DNA of 64,000 nt from Gordonia hankookensis. GTDB taxonomy: Bacteria; Actinomycetota; Actinomycetes; Mycobacteriales; Mycobacteriaceae. Shown piece after piece: positions 8,530 through 18,344 of the stretch. The notes beneath the pieces are model-generated. The model made no database searches. It had not been told where the DNA came from and saw nothing but the letters and a program-made list of their open reading frames with translations. The DNA lies in the NCBI RefSeq assembly GCF_014673215.1, contig NZ_JACWMS010000002.1, positions 372,001 to 436,000 on the forward strand, written 5' to 3'. The translations under genes were made by a program, and so were the position numbers. Numbering within the stretch: position 1 is the stretch's first letter; each line of letters begins with the position of its first letter.

Positions 8530-8754
8530 GTCGTCGACCGCCTTTCCCCCGCACCACGCGGAAGTCGTGATGAATGTCTGCAGTGCTCCAATGTATGCGG
8601 TCGGCGACGGTTGGCATGCGCCGACATGGGTCAATTCACACATCAGACACCCGGAACCGATGGAACCGACCCCACGAACGCGCATCGTCGATTCGACAAC
8701 TGCCATCGGGTTTGCCGTTCCCGCCGACCTCGTCTCGCCTATACGGTGAGACAC

Positions 8755-9501
8755 ATGACATTTCAGGGCCGGGTGGCGCTCGTCACCGGAGCGACGAGCG
8801 GGATCGGACGTGCGACGGCGACGTTGCTCGCGGCGCGCGGCGCCCACGTCGTGGTGACCGGCCGGGACGTCGACCGGGGCCGGTCGGTGGTCGACGCGAT
8901 CCGCGACGACGGCGCAACGGCCGACTTCGTGGCCGCCGACCTCTCGGGGGCGGCTTCCTGTCAGGCCCTCGCGGACGAGGCGATCGCGACCGCGGGACGG
9001 GTGGACATCCTGATCAACAACGCTGCCGTCGGCCCCCTGGGACCCACGGTGTCCATCACCGAGGACGTGTTCGACGCGTGCTTCGCCACCAACGTCAAAG
9101 CGCCGTTCTACCTGGTGGGCGCCCTCGCGCCGGCGATGGCCGAGCGCGGGGACGGTGTGATCGTCAATGTGAGCACCATGGTCGCGTCCTTCGGCAGCGC
9201 CGGTGCCGCGGTCTACGGGTCCAGCAAGGCCGCGCTCAATCTGTTGACCAAGTCGTGGGCCGCGGAGTTCGGCCCCCGTGGCGTCCGGGTCAACGCGGTC
9301 GCACCCGGTCCCACCCTCACCGAGGGAACCGTCGAGGTCTGGGGCGAGGCCGGACTCGAGAAACTCGCGCGCACCGCCCCGGCCCGCCGGGTGGCCGCGC
9401 CCGAGCACATCGCGGAGACCATCTGCTACCTGGCCGGTCCGGCAGCAGCCCTCATCCATGGCGCAGTGGTGCCCGTCGACGGCGGGCGAACGGCGGTCTG
9501 A
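8755..9501 (+). CDS. Short-chain dehydrogenase/reductase (SDR)
   Basis: A 248-residue classical SDR. It shows the NAD(P)-binding motif TGATSGIG (residues 11-18), the NNA motif (ILINNAAVGPLGP), and the catalytic Ser and YxxxK (STMVASFGSAGAAVYGSSK). The C-terminal IHGAVVPVDGGRTAV is typical of FabG-like members. ATG 8755 is chosen because the motif then falls at the normal distance from the N-terminus. Substrate is unknown. It converges with the carboxylesterase gene. Confidence 0.87.
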   Translation: MTFQGRVALVTGATSGIGRATATLLAARGAHVVVTGRDVDRGRSVVDAIRDDGATADFVAADLSGAASCQALADEAIATAGRVDILINNAAVGPLGPTVSITEDVFDACFATNVKAPFYLVGALAPAMAERGDGVIVNVSTMVASFGSAGAAVYGSSKAALNLLTKSWAAEFGPRGVRVNAVAPGPTLTEGTVEVWGEAGLEKLARTAPARRVAAPEHIAETICYLAGPAAALIHGAVVPVDGGRTAV

Positions 9502-9513
9502 ACGCCGATCGGT

Positions 9514-11070
9514 CTAGCGAAAGCTGAGTACCTCGTCGCCCCAGGCGCGACGGATGCCGGCATCGAGGTCGTCGACGACGCGGTCGGTCTCGTCGATGAC
9601 GAGTGTCGACCGGGTGTGTTCGTCGAACGGAGGCCAGGCAGGGTCGGCCCCGGCGCCCGGGTCGCCGCGATGGGCGAACGACGTCCAGCGACTCTGCATA
9701 CGTGCCGAGATCTCCTCCCCGGTCTTGCGACCGCCGAGTCTGAACGTGATGTCGGCGGAACCCGCCACCAGGTTGCCCCACACGTAGGGCAGTTCGGTCG
9801 CGTGCGTCGCCCCGACCCGCAGCGCCCGCAGCATCCGGGTGGCCCAGTCGAAGCGGTAGAGGAACACCGGCGCGTGACGACTGTGCGACTCGGCGAGCCA
9901 GAGGGTCGGCATCCGGAAGGCGATGTCGCGCGCCACCCCGAGGCCGGCGACCTTGGGGCGCATCCCGGAGTAGGCCGAGGTGATCTGTGCGCGTTCGGGC
10001 AACGCCACGTCCGGATACTCGGCCATCATCGCCGCGAACATGCGCTCGATGTCGGAGGGCTTGATGGGCATCAACGGTGACTTCATCCACTTGAACGCGG
10101 ACGCCTCGTCCTTGTTGGTGCCGATAAGCAGGGGGACGGACAAGGACTCACCCGCCCGGAACACGTCCATCGGGTGACGCGGCAGCAGATCACCGTCGAT
10201 GACCGGCGCGAACGCGATGGTGCCGGGGTTGTCGAGGGGAACCGCGGTGAAGGCAGCCATGGTGGCCGAGATGATGCGGTCGACGCCGACGGTGTCGAGC
10301 TCGGCGGTGTCCTCCTGACCGATGCCGATGGCATCGAGGAATCGCTGCGCGATGCCTGCCGACCGCTCGTGGTCGTACATCGAGGTCGCAGGCGAACTCT
10401 CCGCGATCGCCTTGTGGAACAGACCGTCGGCAACCGTCATGGTCAGCAGCGTGGTGACCAGACCTGCGCCGGCCGACTCACCGAACACGGTGACGTTGCC
10501 GGGATCACCGCCGAAGCCCGCGATGTTGTCGCGGACCCAGCTCAGGGCGAGCAGGACATCGCTGAGTGCGGCGTTGGACTCGAAGCGCGGATCGCCATCG
10601 GGATCGTTGAGCGAGGTGAGATCGGCAAAGCCGAGCGCCCCGATCCGGTAGTTGAGGGTGACCACCACCACGTCACCGCCCGATACGAGGTCGGTTGCGT
10701 CGTAGAGCGCCTGACTCCCACTCCCGAACACATACGCACCCCCGTGTAGCCAGACCATCACCGGGAACCGGGCTGCGTCGGCTGCCGCGCCGCTCGGCGA
10801 CCAGACGTCGAGGAACAGACAGTCCTCGTCCATCCGCACGTCCTTGCGGAGCAGGATCGCCGGATTCCGCTCCTGTGGGCAGACGGCTCCGAACGCGTCC
10901 GCATCGACGACGTGGTCGTGCGGCCGTGGCGCGCGCGCACGACGCCATCGGAGTTCACCGACCGGGGCGGCCGCGTACCGGATGCCCTTCCAGACATCGC
11001 CCCCCGGCCCCGCGGACCCGCGGACCGGTCCGTGGCCGGTGGGGACGACCGGTCGCTGATCTGTCGGCAT
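9514..11070 (-). CDS. Type B carboxylesterase / lipase family protein
   Basis: A 518-residue alpha/beta hydrolase of the carboxylesterase type B family. It carries EDCLFLDVWSP, the oxyanion region VMVWLHGGAYVFGSGS and the nucleophile elbow GESAGAG, with a Glu/Asp region (GTNKDEASAF) and a catalytic-His region (GATHATELPYVWGN). ATG 11070 gives MPTDQRPVVPTGHGPVRG. No signal peptide is visible, so it is probably cytoplasmic. The formylglycine-generating enzyme gene is divergent. Confidence 0.87.
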   Translation of the reverse strand: MPTDQRPVVPTGHGPVRGSAGPGGDVWKGIRYAAAPVGELRWRRARAPRPHDHVVDADAFGAVCPQERNPAILLRKDVRMDEDCLFLDVWSPSGAAADAARFPVMVWLHGGAYVFGSGSQALYDATDLVSGGDVVVVTLNYRIGALGFADLTSLNDPDGDPRFESNAALSDVLLALSWVRDNIAGFGGDPGNVTVFGESAGAGLVTTLLTMTVADGLFHKAIAESSPATSMYDHERSAGIAQRFLDAIGIGQEDTAELDTVGVDRIISATMAAFTAVPLDNPGTIAFAPVIDGDLLPRHPMDVFRAGESLSVPLLIGTNKDEASAFKWMKSPLMPIKPSDIERMFAAMMAEYPDVALPERAQITSAYSGMRPKVAGLGVARDIAFRMPTLWLAESHSRHAPVFLYRFDWATRMLRALRVGATHATELPYVWGNLVAGSADITFRLGGRKTGEEISARMQSRWTSFAHRGDPGAGADPAWPPFDEHTRSTLVIDETDRVVDDLDAGIRRAWGDEVLSFR

Positions 11071-11170
11071 GAATCCATGGTGTCCCATGACCGGCGCTCT
11101 CTGCCGGGACTGCGCAGAACACCGCCCGAGAGAATGCCGGACGTCCGACGGACACCCTACTGTCGGGAGT

Positions 11171-12058
11171 GTGCCGCTCACCGATGTGATCCCGTTGCCC
11201 GGCGGTGTGTTCCGGATGGGCTCCGACCACGACTACCCCGAGGAACGGCCACAGCACGACCGTGTCGTCGCGCCGTTCGCGATCGAGCGCCACCCGGTCA
11301 CGAATGCGCAGTACGCGGAGTTCGTCGAGGCGACCGGTTACGTCACGGTCGCCGAGGAGCCCATCGATCCCGCCGATTTCCCGGGAGCCGATCCGGCCGA
11401 ACTGGTACCCGGATCCCTGGCCTTCACACCGACATCGGGTCCGGTGGACCTACGCGACTGGCGGCAGTGGTGGCGCTGGCAGCCGGGGGCGTCGTGGCGT
11501 TTGCCGGATGGCGATGCCTCGGCGGTCGACCACCGGCCCGATCACCCGGTGGTGCACATCGCCTACCGGGACGCCACGGCATATGCGCAATGGGCAGGAC
11601 GCCGCCTGCCCACCGAGGTGGAGTGGGAATACGCGGCGCGCGGTGGGCTCGACGGCCACACCTTCCCGTGGGGCGACGAGTTGCGGCCGGGAGACTCCGA
11701 CATGGCGAACACCTGGAAGGGACGGTTCCCCTATCGAAACGACGGTTGGGGCACCACCTCTCCGGTCGGCAACTATCCGCCGAACGGTTTCGGCCTGCAC
11801 GACATGATCGGGAACGTCTGGGAGCGTTGCGTCGACGTCTACGTGCCCCGCCACGTCCGCCCGGCCGACGGATCGGTGGACGCGGACGGCCGCCCTGACC
11901 TGCTCGCACCGACCACGTCGCCGCGCGTCATGCGGGTCACCAAGGGAGGTTCCTACATCTGCGCCCCGGAATACTGCCGGCGGTATCGGCCGGCCGCGAG
12001 GTCGGCCCAATCCGACGATTCCGCGACCTCGCACATGGGGTTTCGGTGCGTGATCTGA
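11171..12058 (+). CDS. Formylglycine-generating enzyme (sulfatase-modifying factor family)
   Basis: Converts a Cys of type I sulfatases to the catalytic formylglycine. The protein (295 residues from GTG 11171) matches actinobacterial FGE along its length: LPGGVFRMGSD, ERHPVTNAQYAEFV, RRLPTEVEWEYAARGG, GNVWE, and the C-terminal active site GGSYICAPEYCRRYRPAAR with both conserved cysteines. In-frame ATGs at 11069 and 11087 would add residues absent from the M. tuberculosis homologue as I remember it, so I prefer 11171. No sulfatase gene lies in the window, so the substrate is elsewhere. Confidence 0.85.
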   Translation: MPLTDVIPLPGGVFRMGSDHDYPEERPQHDRVVAPFAIERHPVTNAQYAEFVEATGYVTVAEEPIDPADFPGADPAELVPGSLAFTPTSGPVDLRDWRQWWRWQPGASWRLPDGDASAVDHRPDHPVVHIAYRDATAYAQWAGRRLPTEVEWEYAARGGLDGHTFPWGDELRPGDSDMANTWKGRFPYRNDGWGTTSPVGNYPPNGFGLHDMIGNVWERCVDVYVPRHVRPADGSVDADGRPDLLAPTTSPRVMRVTKGGSYICAPEYCRRYRPAARSAQSDDSATSHMGFRCVI

Positions 12059-12081
12059 CACCGGCGATCCGCGACAGATGA

Positions 12082-12106
12082 GTCTCGTCACAAGCGGGAA
12101 CGAGAC
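12082..12106. terminator. Possible hairpin between FGE gene and tRNA-Thr
   Basis: Inverted repeat GTCTCGT (12082-12088) and ACGAGAC (12100-12106) in the gap between the plus-strand FGE gene and the minus-strand tRNA. It could terminate either transcript. The stem is only 7 bp, so this is a weak call. Confidence 0.4.
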
Positions 12107-12157
12107 CGCTCACGAGAAGCGTTTCCCTTCGGGCTCGACGCCGAGGAAAACCGATGG

Positions 12158-12229
12158 AGCCCCCTGTCAGGATTGAACTGACGACCGCTCGCTTACAAGG
12201 CGAGTGCTCTACCACTGAGCTAAGGAGGC
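12158..12229 (-). tRNA. tRNA-Thr, anticodon TGT
   Basis: A 72-nt cloverleaf on the minus strand. The acceptor stem GCCTCCT pairs with AGGGGGC, including one T-G pair. The D-arm has AGCTCAGTGGTAGAGC, the anticodon arm CTCGC..GCGAG encloses CTTGTAAG with TGT, and the T-arm contains GTTCAATCC. CCA is not encoded. The 5' end lies 5 nt from the start codon of the divergent ThrE-type exporter gene. Confidence 0.96.
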
Positions 12230-12233
12230 CTGC

Positions 12234-13730
12234 GTGCGCGAGTATATCGGCCGCGCGTTGGGGTACCTGAACCCCATCCACCTCGTCGGTGACCGTCAGG
12301 CCACCATCGACACCATCGAGCCCGGCAGCATCATGGTGTCGCCGCGCAAGCCGATCGACCGCTTCGACGTCGCCGCCATCACCGAGGTTCTCGATCTGGC
12401 GACGAAGATCGGGGCGGTACTGCTGGATTCGGGCACCGCCGCGACCGACACACAGCGCCAGATCGAATTCGTCGCAGGCGTCTACGGCCTCGAGGACGTC
12501 GACGTCGACGTCACGTACAACACCATCGTGGTGAGTGCGCGGCGCGGAGCCACGCTCCCGCCCATCACGACGATGGAACAGGTCTACTACCGCTCGATGG
12601 ACTTCACCCGACTGGCCGAGATCGACCGGCTCGTGCGACGCATCCGCGACATGGCCCTCACGCCCTCGACGGCGCACCGTCTGGTCGACGAGATCATCAC
12701 CGCGCCCCACCCGTATCCGCACTGGGTCGCCACCTCGGCGTGGGGCCTGATGGCCGGCGGTATCTCCGTGTTGCTGGGTGGCGGATTACTGGGCGCCGTC
12801 CTCGCCTTTGTCAGCACTGTCGCGGTGATCCTCGTGAATCGCCGGCTGAATCGGATCGGTACCCCGGTGTTCTTCCAGCAGTTCACCGGAGGCGTGATCG
12901 CAGTGGTGCCTGCTGCGATCACCTTCGGTCTCTCCGAACGCTTCGATTTCGACCTGAGTCCGTCGTTCGTCATCGCGGCAGGCATCGTGGTGCTGCTCTC
13001 CGGTCTGTCGCTCGTCGGCTCCGTGCAGGACGCGATCACCGGAGCGCCGATCACCGGTGTCGCCCGGTTCTTCGAACTCCTGCTCATGACCGGGGGACTG
13101 ATCGCAGGCGTCGGTATCGCGATCCAGTTGTTCGAACATGTGGGCATCTACCTCCCGACGATCACCCCGGGCACCACGTTCCCCGCCGTCGAGCTGCCGT
13201 CCCGCATCTTCGCCGGGGCCGTCGCCGCGCTGGCCTACGCACTGGCGAGCTACGCCGAGAAACGCGCTCTGCCCGTGGCGTTCGTGGGTGGTGCCATCGG
13301 CGCGGCCGTGGTCGCGGTGGCGACGTTCACCTCGATCGGCGACGTCGTCGCGAACGGTATCGCCGCCGCGCTCGTCGGCTTCCTCGGTGGCCTGATGGCC
13401 CGCCGGGCCCTCACCCCGCCGCTGGTCGTCGCGGTCGCGGGTATCACGCCGCTGCTGCCGGGTCTGGCGGTCTATCGCGGTCTCTACGGCATCCTCAACG
13501 AACAGACGGTCGACGGATTCACCTGGATCACCAGTGCACTCGCGATCGGTTGCGCCCTGGCCGCCGGGGTCACCCTCGGTGAGTTCGTCGCACGCTCGCT
13601 GCGCCGACCTCAGCTGCCGGTCCGACCGGCCTGGATGGCGATGCTCCGACGCAATCGCGTGCACGGACGCTTCCCGGTGGGTGACCGACGTCGCCAGGTC
13701 ATGGCCCAGCGACCACGACCGAGCAGGTAG
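12234..13730 (+). CDS. thrE: Threonine/serine exporter family membrane protein (ThrE-like)
   Basis: A 498-residue integral membrane protein of the ThrE family. The N-terminal half has the DUF1212-type cytoplasmic region (LLDSGTAATDTQRQIEFVAG) followed by a first helix group. About ten hydrophobic helices run from residue 160 to 470, in two blocks separated near residue 300. Corynebacterium ThrE exports L-threonine and L-serine. GTG 12234 has GGAGG 5 nt upstream, and this Shine-Dalgarno is the complement of the tRNA-Thr acceptor stem. A later in-frame ATG at 12333 is possible. The length from 12234 fits the family. Confidence 0.85.
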   Translation: MREYIGRALGYLNPIHLVGDRQATIDTIEPGSIMVSPRKPIDRFDVAAITEVLDLATKIGAVLLDSGTAATDTQRQIEFVAGVYGLEDVDVDVTYNTIVVSARRGATLPPITTMEQVYYRSMDFTRLAEIDRLVRRIRDMALTPSTAHRLVDEIITAPHPYPHWVATSAWGLMAGGISVLLGGGLLGAVLAFVSTVAVILVNRRLNRIGTPVFFQQFTGGVIAVVPAAITFGLSERFDFDLSPSFVIAAGIVVLLSGLSLVGSVQDAITGAPITGVARFFELLLMTGGLIAGVGIAIQLFEHVGIYLPTITPGTTFPAVELPSRIFAGAVAALAYALASYAEKRALPVAFVGGAIGAAVVAVATFTSIGDVVANGIAAALVGFLGGLMARRALTPPLVVAVAGITPLLPGLAVYRGLYGILNEQTVDGFTWITSALAIGCALAAGVTLGEFVARSLRRPQLPVRPAWMAMLRRNRVHGRFPVGDRRRQVMAQRPRPSR

Positions 13731-13810
13731 AATCGGGTGTCGCGCCCACCACACCAGGCGCGGCGCCGCCAGCCACCGCTGGACACACGATTGCGAAGCA
13801 AGAGGAACAC

Positions 13811-13972
13811 TTGCCTGCGAAGACAACCGACATCCCCGACGACGAGTTGGAGCCGGTGGCCGACGAGACCGCCAACTCGGCGCGCCGCGTCGTCGCCGCC
13901 TACGCGACCGACGCCGACGAATGCCGGATGCTCCTGTCCATGTTGGGGATCGCGCCGGGCGAGAACGCCTAG
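13811..13972 (+). CDS. Small conserved-looking protein upstream of otsA
   Basis: A 53-residue ORF starting TTG with AGAGGAAC just upstream: [20 protein letters not shown], then a helix [20 protein letters not shown], ending [11 protein letters not shown]. It ends 4 nt before the otsA start, which supports translation and coupling. I recall a small hypothetical gene (Rv3489) in the same place before otsA in M. tuberculosis. Function is unknown. It is mostly helical and acidic, with one Cys. Confidence 0.65.
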   Translation: MPAKTTDIPDDELEPVADETANSARRVVAAYATDADECRMLLSMLGIAPGENA

Positions 13973-13976
13973 CGGG

Positions 13977-15512
13977 ATGGCGGAGTCCGGGCACGTTTCG
14001 AACGGCGGGACCACCGCCGAACAACCCAAGGGAGACGCGCAGTTCGTCGTCGTCGCGAACCGTCTCCCGGTCGACAAAGAAGTGCTGCCGGACGGCACCG
14101 TCAACTGGAAACGCAGTCCCGGCGGCCTGGTCACCGCACTGGAGCCGATCCTCCGGGCGCAGACCGGGGCGTGGGTGGGATGGTCCGGCATCGCGGACTC
14201 CGACGACAACCCGGACATCGAGGGCGTCGAGATCTATGCGGTCCCGTTGTCGACCCGGGAGATCGCCGAGTACTACGAGGGCTTCTCCAACGCGACCCTG
14301 TGGCCGCTCTATCACGACGTCATCGTCAAACCGGAGTACCACCGCGAATGGTGGAACACCTATGTCGAGGTGAACCGCCGGTTCGCCGAGAAAACCGCCG
14401 CAGCGGCCGCCGAGGGCGCGATCGTGTGGATCCAGGACTACCAGCTGCAGCTGGTCCCGAAGATGCTGCGGATGCTGCGGCCCGACCTGAAGATCGGTTT
14501 CTTCCTCCACATCCCGTTCCCGCCGGTCGAGCTGTTCATGCAACTCCCGTGGCGGACCGAGATCGTCGAGGGCCTGCTCGGCGCGGATCTGATCGGGTTC
14601 CATCTGCCCGGCGGCGCGCAGAACTTCCTCTTCCTCGCCCGCCGGCTGGCCGGACAGGCGACCAGCAAGGGCTCGGTTGGCGTGCGATCCCGCTTCGGTG
14701 TGGTCCAGGTCGGATTCCGCACGGTGCGGGTGGGCGCCTTCCCCATCTCCATCGACTCGGGCGAACTCGACGCCAATTCCCGGTCCAAGCAGATCCGCAA
14801 TCGGGCGCTCGAGATCCGCGAGGAACTCGGCAATCCGAAGACGATCATGCTCGGCGTCGACCGGCTCGACTACACCAAGGGCATCGATGTGCGGCTCAAG
14901 GCCCTGTCAGAGCTCTTGGCGGAGAAGCGAATCGACCCCGAGCAGACCGTCATGGTGCAGTTGGCCACCCCCAGCCGCGAACGTGTGGACAGCTACGTCC
15001 GGATGCGCGCAGGCATCGAGCAGCTCGTCGGGAACATCAACGGCGCCTACGGCAGCGTTGGCCAGCCCGTGATCCAGTACCTGCACCGCCCGGTCCCCCG
15101 CGACGAACTGATCGCCTTCTTCGTCGCCGCCGACGTCATGCTGGTGACACCCCTCCGCGACGGCATGAACCTGGTCGCCAAGGAATACGTGGCCTGCCGC
15201 AGCGATCTGGGTGGCGCGTTGGTACTCAGCGAATTCACCGGCGCAGCAGCAGAATTGCGGAGCGCATACCAGGCAAATCCGTACGATCTCGATGGGGTCA
15301 AGGACGCGATCGTCGCCGCCGTCGAGCAGACCCAGGACGAGGGTCGACGGCGGATGCGCGCACTCCGCCGTCAGGTCCTCACCCACAATGTGACGAAGTG
15401 GGCGGAGAGCTTCCTGGGCACGCTGTCGTCGTTGTCGGAGACGGCCGCCGACGCCAACCGTGGCGTCCACCTCGTCGACGGCGGTTCCGAATCGTCCGGC
15501 CGGGACGAATGA
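13977..15512 (+). CDS. otsA: Trehalose-6-phosphate synthase
   Basis: Joins a sugar nucleotide (UDP- or ADP-glucose) and glucose-6-phosphate to trehalose-6-phosphate. The 511-residue GT20 enzyme shows [12 protein letters not shown], the loop [65 protein letters not shown] and the C-terminal [18 protein letters not shown] 13977 is taken as the start. A longer upstream frame is open but overlaps the small protein gene. otsB follows with an ATGA overlap, giving a two-step trehalose operon. Confidence 0.96.
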   Translation: MAESGHVSNGGTTAEQPKGDAQFVVVANRLPVDKEVLPDGTVNWKRSPGGLVTALEPILRAQTGAWVGWSGIADSDDNPDIEGVEIYAVPLSTREIAEYYEGFSNATLWPLYHDVIVKPEYHREWWNTYVEVNRRFAEKTAAAAAEGAIVWIQDYQLQLVPKMLRMLRPDLKIGFFLHIPFPPVELFMQLPWRTEIVEGLLGADLIGFHLPGGAQNFLFLARRLAGQATSKGSVGVRSRFGVVQVGFRTVRVGAFPISIDSGELDANSRSKQIRNRALEIREELGNPKTIMLGVDRLDYTKGIDVRLKALSELLAEKRIDPEQTVMVQLATPSRERVDSYVRMRAGIEQLVGNINGAYGSVGQPVIQYLHRPVPRDELIAFFVAADVMLVTPLRDGMNLVAKEYVACRSDLGGALVLSEFTGAAAELRSAYQANPYDLDGVKDAIVAAVEQTQDEGRRRMRALRRQVLTHNVTKWAESFLGTLSSLSETAADANRGVHLVDGGSESSGRDE

Positions 15513-16300
15513 GCGCGACCGGAATCCCGGCCGACCTGCGCGAGGCGTTGCTCAGTGCCGCGCAGACGCGACGCCTGTTGGTGGCATCCGACTACGACGG
15601 CTGCGTCTCACCGCTGGTGTCCCGCCCCGAGGACGCGGTGCCCGATCCCGCCTCCGTCGCCGCGATCGAGGCGGCAGGCAGTCTGCCGGAAACCGCAGCC
15701 GCAGTCATCTCCGGGCGTGCGCTGTCGGTGCTCGCGGAGTTGTCGGGGCTCACGGCGCCGGTGACCCTGGTGGGCAGCCACGGTAGCGAGTTCGAATCCG
15801 GATTCGCGTCGGAGATCACCGACGAGCACCGCGTTCTGCTCGGCCGCATCGTCGACGAATTACGTTCCATCGCAGCCGATTACCCCGGCGCCATGGTGGA
15901 GACCAAGCCGGCGAGCGCGGTCATCCATGTGCGCAACGCAACACCTGCCGACGCCGAGACCGCTCTCCGTCGCACCCGATCGGGCCCTGCCACATGGCCC
16001 GGGGTCGAGGTCACCGAGGGCAAGGCCGTCGTCGAACTCGCCGTCATCGAGACCAGCAAGGGCCATGCGCTCGATGTTCTGCGCGATCGTTTCGACGCCG
16101 ACGCGGTGATCTACCTCGGTGACGACGTGACCGACGAGAAGGCTTTCGCACATCTGCGAACCGACGACGGCGATGTGAGCATCAAGGTCGGCGCCGGCGA
16201 GACCACCGCCTCCTACCGGATCGAGGACACCGACGACGTGGCGACCGTGCTCGAGTTCGTCACCGGCCGTCGCCGGGAATGGTTGGCGGACAAGGCCTGA
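15509..16300 (+). CDS. otsB: Trehalose-6-phosphate phosphatase
   Basis: Removes phosphate from trehalose-6-phosphate. The 263-residue HAD-superfamily protein has the nucleophile motif [14 protein letters not shown] (residues 29-42, with Cys where Thr is common). Motif II lies near [13 protein letters not shown], then come [18 protein letters not shown] and the metal-binding [12 protein letters not shown]. The start ATG overlaps the otsA stop (ATGA), so translation is coupled. The next gene is convergent. Confidence 0.94.
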   Translation: MSATGIPADLREALLSAAQTRRLLVASDYDGCVSPLVSRPEDAVPDPASVAAIEAAGSLPETAAAVISGRALSVLAELSGLTAPVTLVGSHGSEFESGFASEITDEHRVLLGRIVDELRSIAADYPGAMVETKPASAVIHVRNATPADAETALRRTRSGPATWPGVEVTEGKAVVELAVIETSKGHALDVLRDRFDADAVIYLGDDVTDEKAFAHLRTDDGDVSIKVGAGETTASYRIEDTDDVATVLEFVTGRRREWLADKA

Positions 16301-16355
16301 CCCCGGCCCCGACCTCGCCGCCTGGCACACGATCTCGCCGATCGGTGAAGGCCAG

Positions 16356-17471
16356 TCAGGCAGACGTCATCGGGACGTCGACGAGGGGGTCGTGGGTATG
16401 GTGGCGCTTCGCGGTCTCCCGGATAACCCGGTGCACGAAGCCCAGTTTGCGGACCACCGGCTTCGGGATGTCGAACGGGTAGAGCGGCCGACGACCCATC
16501 GCGGCGTTGACCCGGTTGAACATCGTGGACAACCACTTCCAGTCGTAGAGCAGACGCTCGATGGGTTCGTCGGCATACGAGGCCAGCGGGACGATGTCGT
16601 GATCCATCGTGAAACGGACCTGGTCACTCTCCAGCATGAGCCCGGATTCCCTTGCGGTGTCTATGGTTCCGGTGATGTGCAGATAGTGGGCGAAGCACTC
16701 GGCGAAGTCTTCCCACGGATGCATCGTCGCATACTCCGAGATGAACGAATCCTGCCAGTTGCGCGGCGGCCCGTACGTGTAGTGCCGGGTGATCGCATCG
16801 GCGTAGCCGGCCCGTTCGTCGCCGAAGATCTCGCGGGCCTTGTCGAGGTATTCGGTTGCACCGTCGCCGGTTTCGACCAGGATGTGCTCGAAATAGTGCC
16901 CGACCTCGTGCCGGAAGTGACCGAGCATGGTCCGATACTGCTCACCGAGATCCACCCGCAGCCGTTCACGGTAGGCATCCATCGACTCCGCGAGATCGAT
17001 GGTGATCACCCCGTTGGCGTGACCGATCATCACCGGACGCCCGGTGGTCAGACTCGACAGCAGGTCGAAGGCCAGACCGCCGTCGGAGCGCCAGAACGGT
17101 TCAACCGGCAACCCGAGGTCGACGAGTTGATAGATCAGCATGCGCATGTCCCGAGCGGTCGGGTTCAGCTTCTCGAGGGCGATCGTGTCGTCGGCCTCGG
17201 GGTGGCGACGCACCAGTGAACCGGGAAAGCAGCGGCCCCGCAGCCCGATCGAGCTCTCGTCGACCTCGGCCAGGGTCATCCAGTTGCAGCCGGTACCCGC
17301 CCAGTTCGAGCAGCGGACCCATCGTCTGCCGTCGATCTCGACACCGTCTTCGGAAGCCACCACCAGGGAACGCGACGGCAGGTGAACCCCCACCGTGGTG
17401 CCGCATCCTGGGCATTCCTGGTTGACGAAACCCGAGAGCGCGTTGCAGATCGGGCACGTGAGTGCATGCAT
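16356..17471 (-). CDS. Putative zinc-binding metallopeptidase with N-terminal zinc ribbon (DUF2248-type)
   Basis: A 371-residue protein. The N-terminus has two CxxC pairs (CPICN, CPGCG) forming a zinc ribbon. The middle has the metallopeptidase signature HEVGHYFEH (about residues 193-201), with an EDFAECFAHYLHITG segment about 65 residues later supplying a further ligand. The rest follows the family of putative zinc-binding peptidases with a C-terminal domain. The substrate is unknown. A transglutaminase-like gene ends 4 nt downstream of its start on the same strand, as often seen for this pair. Confidence 0.83.
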   Translation of the reverse strand: MHALTCPICNALSGFVNQECPGCGTTVGVHLPSRSLVVASEDGVEIDGRRWVRCSNWAGTGCNWMTLAEVDESSIGLRGRCFPGSLVRRHPEADDTIALEKLNPTARDMRMLIYQLVDLGLPVEPFWRSDGGLAFDLLSSLTTGRPVMIGHANGVITIDLAESMDAYRERLRVDLGEQYRTMLGHFRHEVGHYFEHILVETGDGATEYLDKAREIFGDERAGYADAITRHYTYGPPRNWQDSFISEYATMHPWEDFAECFAHYLHITGTIDTARESGLMLESDQVRFTMDHDIVPLASYADEPIERLLYDWKWLSTMFNRVNAAMGRRPLYPFDIPKPVVRKLGFVHRVIRETAKRHHTHDPLVDVPMTSA

Positions 17472-17475
17472 GGCG

Positions 17476-18288
17476 TCAGCCTATGCGGATTCGCTGCTCT
17501 CCGGTGTCGACCGGAAGATCCCCCCGCACCGTCGCGGTGACCTTGTAGTAGTTGAGGTTGATCGTCCCGCGGTGATTGTCGAGAAAGGCGGTGTCGGCGG
17601 CGTCGCGGCCGGTGGAGATCCGGACGAGGCTCTGCCGGGGCGCGAGGCGGGTGGCATCCACGGCGACCCATTCGTCGTCGATGATGGCCTCGGCCACCGC
17701 GTGGAAGTCCATCGGGTCGCAACCCGGCGCGTAGACGGCGACCAGACGCGCCGGGATGTTGAGCGCGCGCAGCAGCGCGACGACGAGATGCGCGTAGTCG
17801 CGGCAGACGCCGGCACCGGCGAGCAGGGTGTCTGCCGCGCCGTCGATCGGGTCGCTCGCGCCCGGTATGTAGTTCAGCCGGCTCTGGACGAACTCGGTCA
17901 CCTGGATGAGCAGCTCACCGGGCGGCAGGCTCGTGTCGAACTGTCCTGCGGCGAACCCGAAGAACTTGTCGCACTCCGCATACCGGCTGGGCCGTAGGTA
18001 GATGGATCGATCCGTCAGGCCGACCGGAATCGGATCGGCCGGTGTGGTGACCGACGCCGAGTACTCGATGGCCACCAGACCGGACTCGATCTGGAGGCGG
18101 TGGATGCGACTGCCGTGCTCGCCGACGATCTCCTCCGGCTGCACCGGGTTTCCGTCGATGGTGACGGTCAGACTTTCGGTCATCGTCAGACCGGGCAGCC
18201 GGGCGACTGCTATCTGCATCTCCAGCTCGGTGGCGGCGGAGACATATACCTCGAGAGACGCCGCGACGTCGCGTGGGGATGTGGTCAT
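17476..18288 (-). CDS. Transglutaminase-like cysteine protease family protein
   Basis: A 270-residue protein with an N-terminal beta-rich domain and a C-terminal transglutaminase-like papain fold. The catalytic triad is visible as Cys in AGAGVCRDYAHL, His in MDFHAVAEA and Asp in WVAVDATRL. Such proteins act as peptidases or amidases, and substrate is not predictable. ATG 18288 is used, though an in-frame ATG lies at 18306. It is upstream of the zinc peptidase gene on the same strand with a 4-nt gap, so the two are probably co-transcribed. Confidence 0.85.
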   Translation of the reverse strand: MTTSPRDVAASLEVYVSAATELEMQIAVARLPGLTMTESLTVTIDGNPVQPEEIVGEHGSRIHRLQIESGLVAIEYSASVTTPADPIPVGLTDRSIYLRPSRYAECDKFFGFAAGQFDTSLPPGELLIQVTEFVQSRLNYIPGASDPIDGAADTLLAGAGVCRDYAHLVVALLRALNIPARLVAVYAPGCDPMDFHAVAEAIIDDEWVAVDATRLAPRQSLVRISTGRDAADTAFLDNHRGTINLNYYKVTATVRGDLPVDTGEQRIRIG

Positions 18289-18344
18289 GGCACCACGGTA
18301 AGTCATCGACGGTCCGCCGGTACCGCGGGCATTGTCCGATCCGC

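Noticed and set aside
12158..12229. tRNA-Thr as an integration site for a mobile element
   Set aside because: No integrase gene and no direct repeat of the tRNA 3' end found nearby; flanking genes look like core genome.
12786..14603. A 605-residue minus-strand frame opposite thrE and otsA
   Set aside because: Charged low-complexity translation, antisense to clear membrane and GT20 genes.
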